A stretch of 64,000 nucleotides of DNA from Mahella australiensis 50-1 BON (GCF_000213255.1 NC_015520.1:2721349-2785348), one strand, 5' to 3'. Positions 37,284 to 47,070 are shown, counted from the stretch's first letter. Numbers and translations are program-made. The notes: generated from the letters alone by a model not told the origin.

Positions 37284-39096
37284 ATAAACCACCTTCCTCA
37301 CTATCTTTCATAGTCCCTCCGATCGTTACTTTAGCACCACCGGTTTCAATATTTTCTACCTTGAATTCAAACTCACCGTTATAGAATAACGCCATTCTGG
37401 CATAGGTATTGACCAAACCCAATCCGCCTATCTCATAGCCGCTGCTGTATCGAGCATTTAAAATAGCCTCTTTTACCATTTTAAAGCTTTCATTTAATTT
37501 AGCCAGAACATCCTGGCTAAACCCCTCGCCATTGTCGGCAATTTCGATATACCACCAACCCCGTGATTCATAGCTCCTTATACAGATATGCATAACCTTC
37601 TGCACATTTTCAAATCCATGATTTATAGAATTCTCTACAATGGGCTGTAGCACTAATTTAGGCATGGGCTGGCTTAATATGTCGCTGTCGATATTAACTT
37701 CAAATTCCAGTCGGTGCTCGAATCGCTTTTTCATAAGAACCAGATAATTTTTCACATGCTCGAGTTCATCACCGACAGTCGCCAAATGCTGCAATGTTGA
37801 AGTAGAGTAGCGAAGCATAGCCGCAATGCTGTCGCATATCTCACATATTTCTTCATCGCCGTCCTCTAGCCCTTTGTTTGACAGGACATTGAGAATGTTA
37901 TATATAAAATGAGGATTTATCTGCGCTTGGAGCGAATCAAAATTCGCCTGCATTTGAAAAAGCCTGGATTTAATTTCATTATCTATGGCCTCATTAAGCC
38001 TTTCGCGTAAATGTTCAAAAGAATCATTGAGTGCTTTTATCTCATCATTGGAGCTCTCGACGGTTATAGTCTTGGATAGGTTCTCCAATTCGGTCTTTTC
38101 CATTTCATATTTCAGATGGCGTATCGGCTTTGCCAATTGCTTTGAAAAAAGATAAATATATACAAATGAAAGAGCGACTATAATTATTCCTATTATCACG
38201 GTCATATTGCCTGCCAGCACGATAGGACCTAGAATGGCGGATTTGTCCTGTGCCAATATGATTTTTACGCCCGTATACTCCGAAGATGCCCTAGCTATCA
38301 CTTCTTCCGCATTGGTCACAGGGTTCTTTATGATGCGCCGAATATTACCATCAGAAAGAGCCAACTGAGAATAATATTTTAGCAGAGAAACAGTGGCAAC
38401 ATTATTATTATAGAATATCTCTCCGGAATCCGTAACAGCCACGACATTTATATTGCTGCTTCGCGGTACGCTGAATATGTTCTCTAACTTATCGTATGAA
38501 TCTTGAACCTCTATATAACCCATTTTGCCTTTTGGACCCTCTATGCATCTTACCAGTGAAAAGACCTTCATTTTGTCGTTCGAAGCCCAAGGGTCTATAT
38601 AAGGTGTTAGCAATACCATGCGCCCTCCAGCGCTGTCAGCTTTATCGAGCCAGCCGATACTATCAATCAGTTCCTGTATATTCCCCAGTGGGCTATCGTC
38701 CATAAAGTCGCTAGATAAAAAGTACCCCTTCCTATTAAAAACATTTACCTTATAAAAGTTTTTACTTATCGAATATCCTACTAAGACGCTCCTTATATTG
38801 CGATATCCCTCATTGACATAGATAAGATTCTCCGGATTTCTATCATCGAGATTAGATAGACTTGCCATCGAAGACATAAAAGTTTCATCCGAGATAAGGT
38901 ACGATGCCAAAAAATCCATTGGTTTGATTATCCCATCGAGTTGCTGTGACATTTTATCAGCCAACGCATCGATGTTGAAGTAAGCTTTGTCCTCCAATAT
39001 ATCGGCATTGTATTGATAGAAAACCACACCAATGATAACGACGATAGCTATAATCAGCAAAGAATAAGTAACTAATAATCTTGTTTGAAAACTCAT
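37261..39096 (-). CDS. YesM-type sensor histidine kinase (second pair)
   Basis: 611 residues from the ATG at 39096, seven bases after GGAGGAA; a TTG 18 bases earlier contains that site and is rejected. Membrane span near residues 10-30, large outer sensor domain, second span (NMTVIIGIIIVALSFVYIYLFS), HAMP (KQLAKPIRHLKYEME), phospho-acceptor His in LQAQINPHFIYNILNVLS, N box QPIVENSINHG, G box DNGEGFS and a terminal GLGLVNTYARM. It signals to the long YesN-type regulator downstream. Confidence 0.93.
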   Translation of the reverse strand: MSFQTRLLVTYSLLIIAIVVIIGVVFYQYNADILEDKAYFNIDALADKMSQQLDGIIKPMDFLASYLISDETFMSSMASLSNLDDRNPENLIYVNEGYRNIRSVLVGYSISKNFYKVNVFNRKGYFLSSDFMDDSPLGNIQELIDSIGWLDKADSAGGRMVLLTPYIDPWASNDKMKVFSLVRCIEGPKGKMGYIEVQDSYDKLENIFSVPRSSNINVVAVTDSGEIFYNNNVATVSLLKYYSQLALSDGNIRRIIKNPVTNAEEVIARASSEYTGVKIILAQDKSAILGPIVLAGNMTVIIGIIIVALSFVYIYLFSKQLAKPIRHLKYEMEKTELENLSKTITVESSNDEIKALNDSFEHLRERLNEAIDNEIKSRLFQMQANFDSLQAQINPHFIYNILNVLSNKGLEDGDEEICEICDSIAAMLRYSTSTLQHLATVGDELEHVKNYLVLMKKRFEHRLEFEVNIDSDILSQPMPKLVLQPIVENSINHGFENVQKVMHICIRSYESRGWWYIEIADNGEGFSQDVLAKLNESFKMVKEAILNARYSSGYEIGGLGLVNTYARMALFYNGEFEFKVENIETGGAKVTIGGTMKDSEEGGLYDEDYSG

Positions 39097-39215
39097 ATCT
39101 TGTTCCTCCGCCAACGGTTAAAAGATAGTGGTTAGTCTGTACACGATTATTCTAGTTTATTTTCATCATTTTGTCCACATCGTCTCAATAGTCGGTCGTA
39201 TGTTTTAAAGAGGTG

Positions 39216-39244
39216 TTGAAAAGGCTGCAGAACACGTTTAAAAT
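39216..39244 (+). promoter_or_regulatory. Sigma-A promoter of the S-component-like gene
   Basis: TTGAAA (39216-39221) and TAAAAT (39239-39244) are separated by 17 bp. The predicted start lies about 25 bp before the ATG at 39275, leaving no room for a riboswitch. Confidence 0.65.
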
Positions 39245-39274
39245 AGAGATAAAATAGAAAGGATGTACAGCGAT

Positions 39275-39781
39275 ATGAGCACACATGAGCGCATAAGATG
39301 GCTGACTTTAACGGCAGTATTGCTTGCTATAACACTAGCAGTGCAAATGATAGGGCTACCGCAGCCAATAACAGGCCCGGCTGTAAACGCCATGCTTATA
39401 CTATCCGCAGCTTTCGCGGGACCGATAAGCGGTATAATCATAGGGCTTTTAACCCCGCTAATAGCTTTCATGAGAGGTATATTGGCAGCGCCTCTGGCAC
39501 CTATGATACCTTTCATAATGATCGGAAATGGTACACTGGTGCTTTTATTCTGGCTTGGATGCCGGCTTATAAAGAATCTAATGGGATCTGTAGCCGGCAT
39601 AGTCACCGGTTCTGTAATAAAGTTCTTAATACTTTCCGCAGCAGTAAATCTTATAGTATCGGTGCCCGAACCGGTAGCACAGGCTATGCAACTACCTCAG
39701 CTATTCAACGCTTTGATAGGCGGGGTCATAGCTCTGATAGTTGAAAGAGCTATAAAAGCCGCATTGAACAGCAGAAACTAG
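39275..39781 (+). CDS. ECF transporter S-component-like membrane protein
   Basis: 168 residues with about five hydrophobic segments (WLTLTAVLLAITLAVQMIGL, GPAVNAMLILSAAFAGPISGIIIGLL and others). The N-terminal layout and the ITGPAVNAMLILSAAFAG stretch resemble substrate-binding S-components of energy-coupling-factor vitamin transporters, though the substrate group is not evident. GAAAGG lies twelve bases before this ATG but only one before the in-frame ATG at 39263, so the later start is used. Convergent with acpS: the two stops are two bases apart. Confidence 0.6.
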   Translation: MSTHERIRWLTLTAVLLAITLAVQMIGLPQPITGPAVNAMLILSAAFAGPISGIIIGLLTPLIAFMRGILAAPLAPMIPFIMIGNGTLVLLFWLGCRLIKNLMGSVAGIVTGSVIKFLILSAAVNLIVSVPEPVAQAMQLPQLFNALIGGVIALIVERAIKAALNSRN

Positions 39782-39783
39782 TA

Positions 39784-40161
39784 TCATTCTAGCACTACCT
39801 GCGCTATGGCATAGTCTCCATCGTGCGACATGGACACCCACACTCTTTCGGCACCGCATTCTTGCATTCTCAATAAGGCTGCATTATAGGCCAGTAAGGA
39901 CGGCTTGCCTATATCATTCAATATAACTTCGACATCTGTCCAACTCACGCCATAACGCAGGCCAGTACCCAGCGCCTTAAAGAAAGCCTCCTTAGCTGCA
40001 AAACGGGCGGCATACCTTTCAAATGGGCTTTTAGCCATATTGCAATATTCCTGCTCCTTATGCGTAAATATCCTATCGAGAAACGGTTGGCCGCTCCTCG
40101 ATATGGCATCCTCCATGCGGCTTACGCTGACTATATCTATACCTATACCTTTTATCATCAT
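39784..40161 (-). CDS. acpS: Holo-[acyl-carrier-protein] synthase
   Basis: 125 residues, full length. Diagnostic motifs are GIGIDIVSVSRME (Mg2+-binding Asp) and FAAKEAFFKALGTG (Glu and Lys of the active site), then VSMSHDGDYAIAQVV. It transfers phosphopantetheine from CoA to acyl carrier protein. AAAGGAGG precedes two adjacent ATGs (40161 and 40158); either may be used. It follows dnaB by 14 bp and ends the ribosomal/replication gene cluster. Confidence 0.95.
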   Translation of the reverse strand: MMIKGIGIDIVSVSRMEDAISRSGQPFLDRIFTHKEQEYCNMAKSPFERYAARFAAKEAFFKALGTGLRYGVSWTDVEVILNDIGKPSLLAYNAALLRMQECGAERVWVSMSHDGDYAIAQVVLE

Positions 40162-40175
40162 ATTTGCCTCCTTTA

Positions 40176-41516
40176 TTACATAGGCGTACGCTGACGCTCC
40201 AAATTGGCAAACTTGGTGAATTGCCCCAGCCACACCAGCTCCACTATGCCCGTAGGGCCGTTGCGCTGTTTGGCTATTATGACTTCGGCAATATTCTTTT
40301 TATCGGTATCAGGATTGTAATATTCGTCCCTGTACAAGAACGCCACCACGTCTGCATCCTGCTCCATCGCTCCGGATTCTCTCAAATCGCTCAGTATGGG
40401 GCGGTGGTCGGTGCGGGCCTCCGGCGCACGCGAAAGCTGCGATAGCGCTATTACAGGGACATTGAGCTCACGCGCAAGGGCTTTGAGCGATCGCGATATC
40501 TCGGATATTTCCTGCTGACGGTTCTCAGCATTTTGCCTGCCCTGCATAAGCTGCAGATAATCAATTATTATAAGGCCTAATCCTTTCTCCATCTTAAGCC
40601 GGCGGGCCTTGGAACGTAGCTCCAGCGCTGATATGGCCGGCGTATCATCTATATACAGCGGCGCTTCAGATAACGGTGCCAACGCAGCAGCCAGACGCGG
40701 CCAATCCTCTTCATCGAGGTTACCGGTACGCAGCTTATGGCTATCCACATTGGCTTCGGCGCATAACAAGCGATTAACCAACTGTTCTTTGGACATTTCT
40801 AGACTGAATATTGCCGTCGGCACTTTGGCCTTGACAGAAGCATATTGAGCGATATTCAGCGCAAAGGCTGTTTTACCCATGCTGGGCCGGGCGGCTATAA
40901 GTATGAGATCAGAAGGCTGGAATCCCGCCGTCTTGTAATCCAAATCCACAAACCCCGTCGGTATACCGGTTATATGCCCTTTATTTTTATAGAGCTCCTC
41001 TATGTGATCGAATGCCTCTATAAGCGCCTGGCTTATGGGTACAAATCCACCGTGGTGGCGCTTCTGAGATATGTCGAATATACCTTTTTCGGCCTGGTCG
41101 ATTATATCCTCTACAGGTTTGGCCGCCTCGTAGCTATCCTTGGTTATAAGGCTGCACGTTTGTATCAGGCGCCTTAATATGGCCTTTTCTTCCACTATAC
41201 GTATATAATAATCTACATTAGCCGTAGTGGGTACCGATGCAGAAAGCGCCGTAACATAGCTTAAGCCGCCCACGGCTTCCAGCGTGTTGCGCTTGCGCAG
41301 TTGCTCGGTTACCGTTACCAGGTCCACCGGCTGCCCTGCCTCATACAGCGATACCATAGCGTCGTACAGCTCTTTATTGGCTTCGCTATAGAAATCATCT
41401 TTATGCAGTACCTCAGTAGCCGCAGCCACCGCTTCTTTATCCAGCAGCATAGCCCCTAGCACCGATTGCTCGGCTTCTATATTATGAGGTGGTATACGAT
41501 CGATAGCAGGTTCCAT
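40176..41516 (-). CDS. dnaB: Replicative DNA helicase DnaB
   Basis: 446 residues, normal length without an intein. N-terminal domain IPPHNIEAEQSVLGAMLLDKEAV; RecA-like domain with Walker A ARPSMGKTAFALN, Walker B GLGLIIIDYLQLM and the arginine region LSRAPEARTDHRPILSDLRESGAMEQDADVV split over the DnaB motif 4. Unwinds DNA at the fork as a hexamer. It follows rplI by six bases, the usual Firmicutes order. Confidence 0.98.
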   Translation of the reverse strand: MEPAIDRIPPHNIEAEQSVLGAMLLDKEAVAAATEVLHKDDFYSEANKELYDAMVSLYEAGQPVDLVTVTEQLRKRNTLEAVGGLSYVTALSASVPTTANVDYYIRIVEEKAILRRLIQTCSLITKDSYEAAKPVEDIIDQAEKGIFDISQKRHHGGFVPISQALIEAFDHIEELYKNKGHITGIPTGFVDLDYKTAGFQPSDLILIAARPSMGKTAFALNIAQYASVKAKVPTAIFSLEMSKEQLVNRLLCAEANVDSHKLRTGNLDEEDWPRLAAALAPLSEAPLYIDDTPAISALELRSKARRLKMEKGLGLIIIDYLQLMQGRQNAENRQQEISEISRSLKALARELNVPVIALSQLSRAPEARTDHRPILSDLRESGAMEQDADVVAFLYRDEYYNPDTDKKNIAEVIIAKQRNGPTGIVELVWLGQFTKFANLERQRTPM

Positions 41517-41522
41517 GTACGA

Positions 41523-41972
41523 TCACTCCAAGCCTTCCACTACCACAGTTATAGATGCATCTACACCGGGAAAAAGCCTCACCTTAGCCTTAAATCTCCC
41601 TATATTTTTTATGGGCTCGTCCAATTCCACTTTCTTTTTATCCACCTTAATACCCATTTGTCTCTCCATTTCGTCGGCAATCTCCTTGCTGGTAACCGAA
41701 CCAAATAGCTTGCCGTTTTCACCGCATTTCACTTTGATGACAAGTTGTTTCTCCTCTATTATCTTGGCCTGTTTTAAAGCGCGCTCCCTTTCTCTTTGCA
41801 GCTTTGTATCTTCAGCCTGTTTTTGAGCTCTCACCGCTTTAATAACACCTTCGTCGGCCTGTACGGCTAGCCCGCGAGGTAAAAGATAGTTGCGCGCATA
41901 ACCATCGCTTACATTTACCACTTCGCCTTTTTTACCTATGGACTTTATATCTTCTTTTAATAATACTTTCAT
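41523..41972 (-). CDS. rplI: 50S ribosomal protein L9
   Basis: 149 residues. N-terminal rRNA-binding domain MKVLLKEDIKSIGKKGEVV and GYARNYLLPRGLA, a long charged connecting helix, then the C-terminal domain (KCGENGKLFGSVTSKEIADEM). The start overlaps the gdpP stop by four bases; GGAGG lies inside the gdpP end. Confidence 0.98.
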   Translation of the reverse strand: MKVLLKEDIKSIGKKGEVVNVSDGYARNYLLPRGLAVQADEGVIKAVRAQKQAEDTKLQRERERALKQAKIIEEKQLVIKVKCGENGKLFGSVTSKEIADEMERQMGIKVDKKKVELDEPIKNIGRFKAKVRLFPGVDASITVVVEGLE

Positions 41973-43975
41973 TTTTTTGCGCTATCCTCCTTCAAATACT
42001 CTTTTATAGCATTGACGAGCATCTCCTTGGCCTCGTTTATATCCACGCTTGTAAGCTGCGCCCCAGCCATGGTCAAGTGGCCACCACCACCCAATTTCTC
42101 CAATATAAGCTGTACGTTTACATCGCCCATTGAACGCCCGCTTATATACACCGCATCGTTTACAGGCATCAATACAAACGAGGTGTGAATACCCTTTATA
42201 TTTATCAATGTATCTGCTGCTTGCGCTGCTATTATATTGGAACCGTCCAGTTCATCGGGACATACAGATATGGCTATGCCTGGAAACTCTATCTTGGCCT
42301 GCGTAACGGCTTTGGCTCGTGCCGTAAAGGTATTGAAGTCATCCTGGAATAACTGCCTGACGGCCGTCGGATCAGCTCCCATACGCCTTAACAGTGATGC
42401 TGCCTCAAACGTACGCACGCCTGTCTTAAAAGCAAAGTTTTTGGTATCTACCATGATACCAGCCAAAAGTGCTTTGGCCTCCAAAGGCTCTACCCTTATC
42501 TTATCGCTTATATATTGTAGTATCTCGGTTACCATCTCACATGTAGACGAGGCGTAAGGCTCCAGATAAGCCAAAGTAGGGTTTTCTATGCTGTCGGGCG
42601 GTCTGCGGTGATGATCTATTACTACTATTTTAGTACCGCTTTCCAATAATTCCGGACACTCAGTATATGATGCCCTCTGTATATCCACCACTATGACCAA
42701 TGCATCAGCGGATACCATATCAAGGGCTTGTTCGCTGCTTATAAGCATATCAGCATATTCCTCATGTTGCTTTATCTCTTCTAGCAATGTACCTATAGAT
42801 GGGTTCCCGCGATCCAGTACGATATGGGCTTTTTTGCCGACATTTGCTGCACCTCGCCATATACCTATAGCCGCGCCTATAGAGTCAAAGTCGGCAAGTT
42901 CATGGCTCATTATAAGTATTTTTGAAGCCGGCTCCATAAGTCCTCGCAGAGCATGAGCTATCACCCTGGACTTTACTTTCGACGTTTTCTCCACAGTCCT
43001 GTTTTTGCCACCATAAAAATAGAATTTCTCGCGGTCTCTGATCACGGCCTGGTCGCCGCCGCGTCCCAGTGCAAGATCTATAGCATTTCTGGCCATCGCC
43101 ATTTCCTCAGCATAGCTTTCCCCATCTATACCTATGCCTATGCTCAAGGTAGGTGCCAGCCGATTGCTTATAGCTATCTCCCTTATGCTGTCCAATATAT
43201 CAAAGCGCTTACGTTCCAACTCCTCGAGCTGGCTATGCTCAAATACCAGCATATATTTGTCTCTCTCATATTTGCACCAGGCGCTGTTCAAAGATGCTAT
43301 CCACTCAGTAATTACTTTATCCACCTCAGCAGCAATAGCCGGACGATTGGCCTCTTCAGCCGAGGCCATGACCTCCTCATAATTATCTACATATACCAGG
43401 CCTACCACTGGCTGCTTAGCAGCATAATTCTGCTGAAGCAAGGCATAATCAGTGACATCTATCCAATAAAGCATCAATACCGTTTTATCGCTATCCTCGC
43501 GATCACCGCGCTGTGTGACATAGTACATCACATCGTAATGCCTGTCTTTCCACACTACACGGCACACATGCGTTTGCTCATCAACGGTAAGCTTTTTAAC
43601 ATCCAATTCCGGAACATAAAATGAAATGTTTTCGCCCATCAAGCGCAACCCTTTGAACAACTGGCCCATATGCTTATTGTACCATATTACCGTTCCATCC
43701 ATTTCCATGGTAAGCATGGGTAAAGGCACTGACAATACGGCCTTCTTGGCCGCCCAATTCATATCTTTGGAAAGGCCTTCGATATACTCGCTCCAGCGCA
43801 TATTGCGTCGGCGGCTGCTATGCCAGTTATATAGAACCAGCAACAGCGTCATAGCCAGAGCTATCACCCCTACCTGCCTGTCATACAGCATCAGTATAAG
43901 GCTTAAAGCCAGTATTATGAGCAAGTATATATTCAGTTCTGGGATTTCCAACCATTTATTCCATCTATTTTTCAT
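41969..43975 (-). CDS. gdpP: Cyclic di-AMP phosphodiesterase GdpP
   Basis: 668 residues with the standard GdpP layout: two N-terminal membrane spans, a PAS-like domain (residues about 80-175), a degenerate GGDEF domain (about 180-310, no intact GGDEF motif), then DHH (HELADFDSIGAAIG and VVIDHHRR) and DHHA1 (EKLGGGGHLTMAGAQL) domains that hydrolyse c-di-AMP. It is linked to osmotic and cell-wall homeostasis. It overlaps its neighbours by four bases on both sides, showing tight translational coupling. Confidence 0.95.
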   Translation of the reverse strand: MKNRWNKWLEIPELNIYLLIILALSLILMLYDRQVGVIALAMTLLLVLYNWHSSRRRNMRWSEYIEGLSKDMNWAAKKAVLSVPLPMLTMEMDGTVIWYNKHMGQLFKGLRLMGENISFYVPELDVKKLTVDEQTHVCRVVWKDRHYDVMYYVTQRGDREDSDKTVLMLYWIDVTDYALLQQNYAAKQPVVGLVYVDNYEEVMASAEEANRPAIAAEVDKVITEWIASLNSAWCKYERDKYMLVFEHSQLEELERKRFDILDSIREIAISNRLAPTLSIGIGIDGESYAEEMAMARNAIDLALGRGGDQAVIRDREKFYFYGGKNRTVEKTSKVKSRVIAHALRGLMEPASKILIMSHELADFDSIGAAIGIWRGAANVGKKAHIVLDRGNPSIGTLLEEIKQHEEYADMLISSEQALDMVSADALVIVVDIQRASYTECPELLESGTKIVVIDHHRRPPDSIENPTLAYLEPYASSTCEMVTEILQYISDKIRVEPLEAKALLAGIMVDTKNFAFKTGVRTFEAASLLRRMGADPTAVRQLFQDDFNTFTARAKAVTQAKIEFPGIAISVCPDELDGSNIIAAQAADTLINIKGIHTSFVLMPVNDAVYISGRSMGDVNVQLILEKLGGGGHLTMAGAQLTSVDINEAKEMLVNAIKEYLKEDSAKK

Positions 43976-44949
43976 GAATCCATCCCGCCATTATATCTAT
44001 TCTTTATATTACGCCTTATATGGAATATCTGTTCCGCAACACCCAGCATGGTAAGCATGAGCTGAAATATAACAAAATTCAGTATCATAAGCGCTGTCCT
44101 GGCAACGACACTCATATTGCTCATTATCATTATATAATCCAGCGTTGCCAGTCCCTGTATAGCGAATATGAAATTCAACACACCCATTATAGTAGCAAAA
44201 ACCATATCGAACCCAGATATACCAAAGAGCATACCTACTAACCCAACCACAGCTATGCTCAGCAATCCCTTTGCAGCATCGTTAGGCAATGCCCATTCAT
44301 GAAACGGCTGTATATCCGATATATCGGCTCCGTATTTTTTCAACCACCGACCGGCTGCCATCATATTGATAAAGCCTGCACTCAAGGAAAGTATCATGAT
44401 CATAGACGGCAACATTATCTTAAAAATAGCAGTAACTGCCACAGCCATGTCCTCCGGCGATATCGGCTCACCCTGTTGAGGCCGCAGCATACTGAATATA
44501 CCAGCGTTCATATCAGTTGTGCTAAACAGTGTTCTTAAGGCTTGCTGAATATAATCGAATATTTCTCGGCCTGTAGCCCATTTCACGGCCTGCACGAGCA
44601 GGATGCCGGCTACCGCCACCACCACAGACGAGGCTAATGCAGCATAAAAGGCATCCGATTTGCGCTTGAAAAACCAAGCCAGTATAACGACGGTCGGTAT
44701 CACCAGCACTGCGAAAACCAGCACCGCTATGACACCACCCGTTAAATATAATACAGCTAAAGCCACGCCTATAGATACTGCGCTCCAAAGCCAGCCACGG
44801 CGCACGGTTATCATAATAAACGGCGTAGGGGTAAGCAGCAATACGAAATTAATCAGCGGTGCCATAACTAAGGCACGGCATAACAGCGCCGCTAATGCGC
44901 CATAACCTATGACCTCCAGCAAAACGCGGCCGCTTTTATTGTCAGACAT
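43972..44949 (-). CDS. YybS-like DUF2232 membrane protein
   Basis: 325 residues with about eight to nine hydrophobic spans. The position directly upstream of gdpP and the pattern (GYGALAALLCRALV, VLLLTPTPFIMITVRRG, FIFAIQGLATLDYIM) match DUF2232/YybS proteins. Function unknown; the S-component-like topology suggests transport. ATG at 44949 follows AAAGGAG, while the frame opens 20 codons earlier without a ribosome site. Confidence 0.85.
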   Translation of the reverse strand: MSDNKSGRVLLEVIGYGALAALLCRALVMAPLINFVLLLTPTPFIMITVRRGWLWSAVSIGVALAVLYLTGGVIAVLVFAVLVIPTVVILAWFFKRKSDAFYAALASSVVVAVAGILLVQAVKWATGREIFDYIQQALRTLFSTTDMNAGIFSMLRPQQGEPISPEDMAVAVTAIFKIMLPSMIMILSLSAGFINMMAAGRWLKKYGADISDIQPFHEWALPNDAAKGLLSIAVVGLVGMLFGISGFDMVFATIMGVLNFIFAIQGLATLDYIMIMSNMSVVARTALMILNFVIFQLMLTMLGVAEQIFHIRRNIKNRYNGGMDS

Positions 44950-45030
44950 AAACGCTCCTTTCAACGTGCAAATCTTATTTGATCTTCTCTTACGACCTAG
45001 CCGCAGCAATATAAAACGCTTGCTTTACGG

Positions 45031-45867
45031 CTAAGCGATTGTCCCTTCCCATACTGGGTAAGATCCTAAATATTTGTAGAAGCTGCTGTTATTTGATATT
45101 ATTTCCAAACATTCGCGTACTATATCATCCTGGCTATGTCCTATCAGATCGACAAAAAAAAGATACTGCCCCAACATTTTCTTAGCTGGCCTAGACTCTA
45201 TGCGCGTAAGATTTATACCTTTATCAGCAAATACTTTGAGCGTATGATATAGGCTACCGGGGGTATCCTCCACGCTGAAAATTATAGATGTCTTATTATG
45301 CAAACCCGGTTGAGCAAGTTCCTTGCTTAAAACTACGAAACGCGTAGCATTGCCGGGCATATCCTGTATGTCCGATACCAGTATACTAAGTCCCCATCGC
45401 TGCGCCGCCGATGGCATCGCGATGGCCGCCCATGGTTTGTCGCTCTCCGCCACCAGCTTGGCAGCGGCTGCAGTACTGTATACGTTATGCACGTTTACAT
45501 CAGGCATATTACTATGTATAAAATGCTGGCATTGGGCTAACGCTTGCGGATGAGAGAATATATCGGTGATATCGCCCATATCTATTCCTCGACGCACCAT
45601 AAGGCACTGATGCACCGGCAATACCAGCTCAGCCACTATAAATAAATCTACCTCATGGGCCAGCATATCCATGGTAGCGTTAACCGCGCCTTCTATTGAA
45701 TTCTCTATAGGTACCAATCCTTCATCCACTTTATCGGAAGCTACCGCCCATATAACATCGGGTATGCTAGCATACTCCACCATCTGTCTGGATTTATGGC
45801 GACAATATTCCAAAGCCGCCTGTTGTGTGAATGTACCATCCGGTCCCAAAAAGCCGAGTCTTTTCAA
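45031..45867 (-). CDS. pheA: Prephenate dehydratase
   Basis: 278 residues. Catalytic domain LGFLGPDGTFTQQAA, LVPIENSIEGAVNATMDMLA and the active-site-like SDIQDMPGNATRFVVLSKE (the TRF motif), then an ACT regulatory domain (IIFSVEDTPGSLYHTLKVFADKGINLTRIESRPAK) that binds Phe. It converts prephenate to phenylpyruvate. TTG start after AGGAGAGG. It lies between rpsR and the yybS-like gene, where other Firmicutes usually have none, and a hairpin after rpsR suggests it has its own promoter. Confidence 0.96.
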   Translation of the reverse strand: MKRLGFLGPDGTFTQQAALEYCRHKSRQMVEYASIPDVIWAVASDKVDEGLVPIENSIEGAVNATMDMLAHEVDLFIVAELVLPVHQCLMVRRGIDMGDITDIFSHPQALAQCQHFIHSNMPDVNVHNVYSTAAAAKLVAESDKPWAAIAMPSAAQRWGLSILVSDIQDMPGNATRFVVLSKELAQPGLHNKTSIIFSVEDTPGSLYHTLKVFADKGINLTRIESRPAKKMLGQYLFFVDLIGHSQDDIVRECLEIISNNSSFYKYLGSYPVWEGTIA

Positions 45868-45964
45868 TCAATTCCTCTCCTACCTATATCATCATCTCTA
45901 TACTGATATTATAGCAGTTATCTTCGACTATTTCCAGGTTGTAAATCGGCCTATCAATGAAGAA

Positions 45965-45989
45965 GCGGCACCTCGCTATGAGATACCGC
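45965..45989 (-). terminator. Hairpin after rpsR
   Basis: On the minus strand GCGGTATCTC (45980-45989) pairs with GAGGTGCCGC (45965-45974), ten base pairs with two G-U pairs, around a five-base loop, followed by TTCTTCATTG. It lies just after rpsR and is a probable weak terminator. Confidence 0.5.
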
Positions 45990-45995
45990 CTAATG

Positions 45996-46253
45996 TCAAT
46001 CCGTGGTGTACGGCAACAGCGCTATGGCGCGCGCCCTCTTTATAGCTATGGTAAGCTGACGCTGATGTTTGGCGCAATTGCCTGTTATACGCCTGGGAAT
46101 TATCTTGCCGCGCTCGGTAACATATTTTTTCAAACGATTTATATCCTTATAATCTATCTGATAGGCCTTATCGGCACAAAAAGCGCACACCTTTTTGCGC
46201 ATCCTGCGGTTTCCTCTTCTAGGCCTATTATTTCTTTCCCTTTCTTCGCTCAC
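45996..46253 (-). CDS. rpsR: 30S ribosomal protein S18
   Basis: 85 residues. Arg-rich N-terminus, then [11 protein letters not shown] with a Cys pair, [36 protein letters not shown], which is diagnostic for S18. GTG start. Third gene of the rpsF-ssb-rpsR operon; the protein binds S6 on the 30S platform. Confidence 0.97.
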   Translation of the reverse strand: MSEERERNNRPRRGNRRMRKKVCAFCADKAYQIDYKDINRLKKYVTERGKIIPRRITGNCAKHQRQLTIAIKRARAIALLPYTTD

Positions 46254-46277
46254 TTAAAGGTAACACCTCTCTTTCTC

Positions 46278-46736
46278 TTAAAATGGCAGCTCGTCCTCAC
46301 TGCCTAAATCATAAAATCCTTCCATATCGCTGCTGTCAACCTCATTGGTACTGGCCGTCTCGCGCACAGCTCCTGTAGCATCAGGCGCTGCAACATTGCC
46401 TTGTGCCGGAGCCGAACTCCCTCTATCCAGAAATTGGACTTCATCGGCTACCACCTCGGTCACATAACGGCGCTGACCATCCTGTCCATCATACGAACGC
46501 ATCTGCAGGCGCCCCGATATCGCCACCAACCGTCCTTTGGCAAGATAATTGGCACATAGCTCGGCCAACTTTCTCCACGTTACTATTGGTATAAAGTCAG
46601 CGCCTCTTTGTCCATCTTGACTTGTAAAGTTCCTATCCACCGCTACGGTAAAATTAGTAACGCTGACACCACTGGGTAGATATCTTGTCTCCGGATCCCT
46701 GGTCAAACGACCTACCAATATTACCTTATTCAACAT
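46278..46736 (-). CDS. ssb: Single-stranded DNA-binding protein
   Basis: 152 residues. OB fold MLNKVILVGRLTRDPETRYLPSG, with TNFTVAVDR, DFIPIVTWRKLAE and GRLVAISGRLQMRSYDGQDGQ; a flexible middle; acidic tail EDELPF that recruits replication and repair proteins. It sits between rpsF and rpsR as in most Firmicutes. Confidence 0.98.
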   Translation of the reverse strand: MLNKVILVGRLTRDPETRYLPSGVSVTNFTVAVDRNFTSQDGQRGADFIPIVTWRKLAELCANYLAKGRLVAISGRLQMRSYDGQDGQRRYVTEVVADEVQFLDRGSSAPAQGNVAAPDATGAVRETASTNEVDSSDMEGFYDLGSEDELPF

Positions 46737-46753
46737 ATTCGCACACCAGCCTT

Positions 46754-47044
46754 TTATTTGTCTTCTTTTGATATTATCAAATATCTTATTATATCATCCG
46801 TTATCTTGTAGACGCGTTCCAGCTCTGCAGGCAGGTCCGGATTAGCTGCGAATTCCATCAACACATAATAGCCTTCGTTGAAATCCTTTATCTCGTAGGC
46901 CAACTTGCGCCTGCCCCATTCATCCACATTGCGCACCTCGCCACCCTGCTCTGAAATGAGGTTTTTAAACCTCTCTATCACAGCCTGTGTGGCCTCAGCA
47001 TCCAATGTGGGATTGATAACGAACATGGTTTCATATTCCCGCAT
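46754..47044 (-). CDS. rpsF: 30S ribosomal protein S6
   Basis: 96 residues. MREYETMFVINPTLD, GGEVRNVDEWGRRKLAYEI and GYYVLMEFAANP are diagnostic for S6. The ATG at 47044 is eight bases after GGAGG; the GTG three codons earlier overlaps that site. First gene of the operon, with a sigma-A promoter at 47107-47135. Confidence 0.97.
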   Translation of the reverse strand: MREYETMFVINPTLDAEATQAVIERFKNLISEQGGEVRNVDEWGRRKLAYEIKDFNEGYYVLMEFAANPDLPAELERVYKITDDIIRYLIISKEDK

Positions 47045-47070
47045 GGTTCTCACCTCCTCATGGACTAATG

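Noticed and set aside
39115-39274. A riboswitch upstream of the ECF S-component-like gene
   Set aside because: The predicted transcription start is only about 25 bases before the start codon, too short for a known aptamer.
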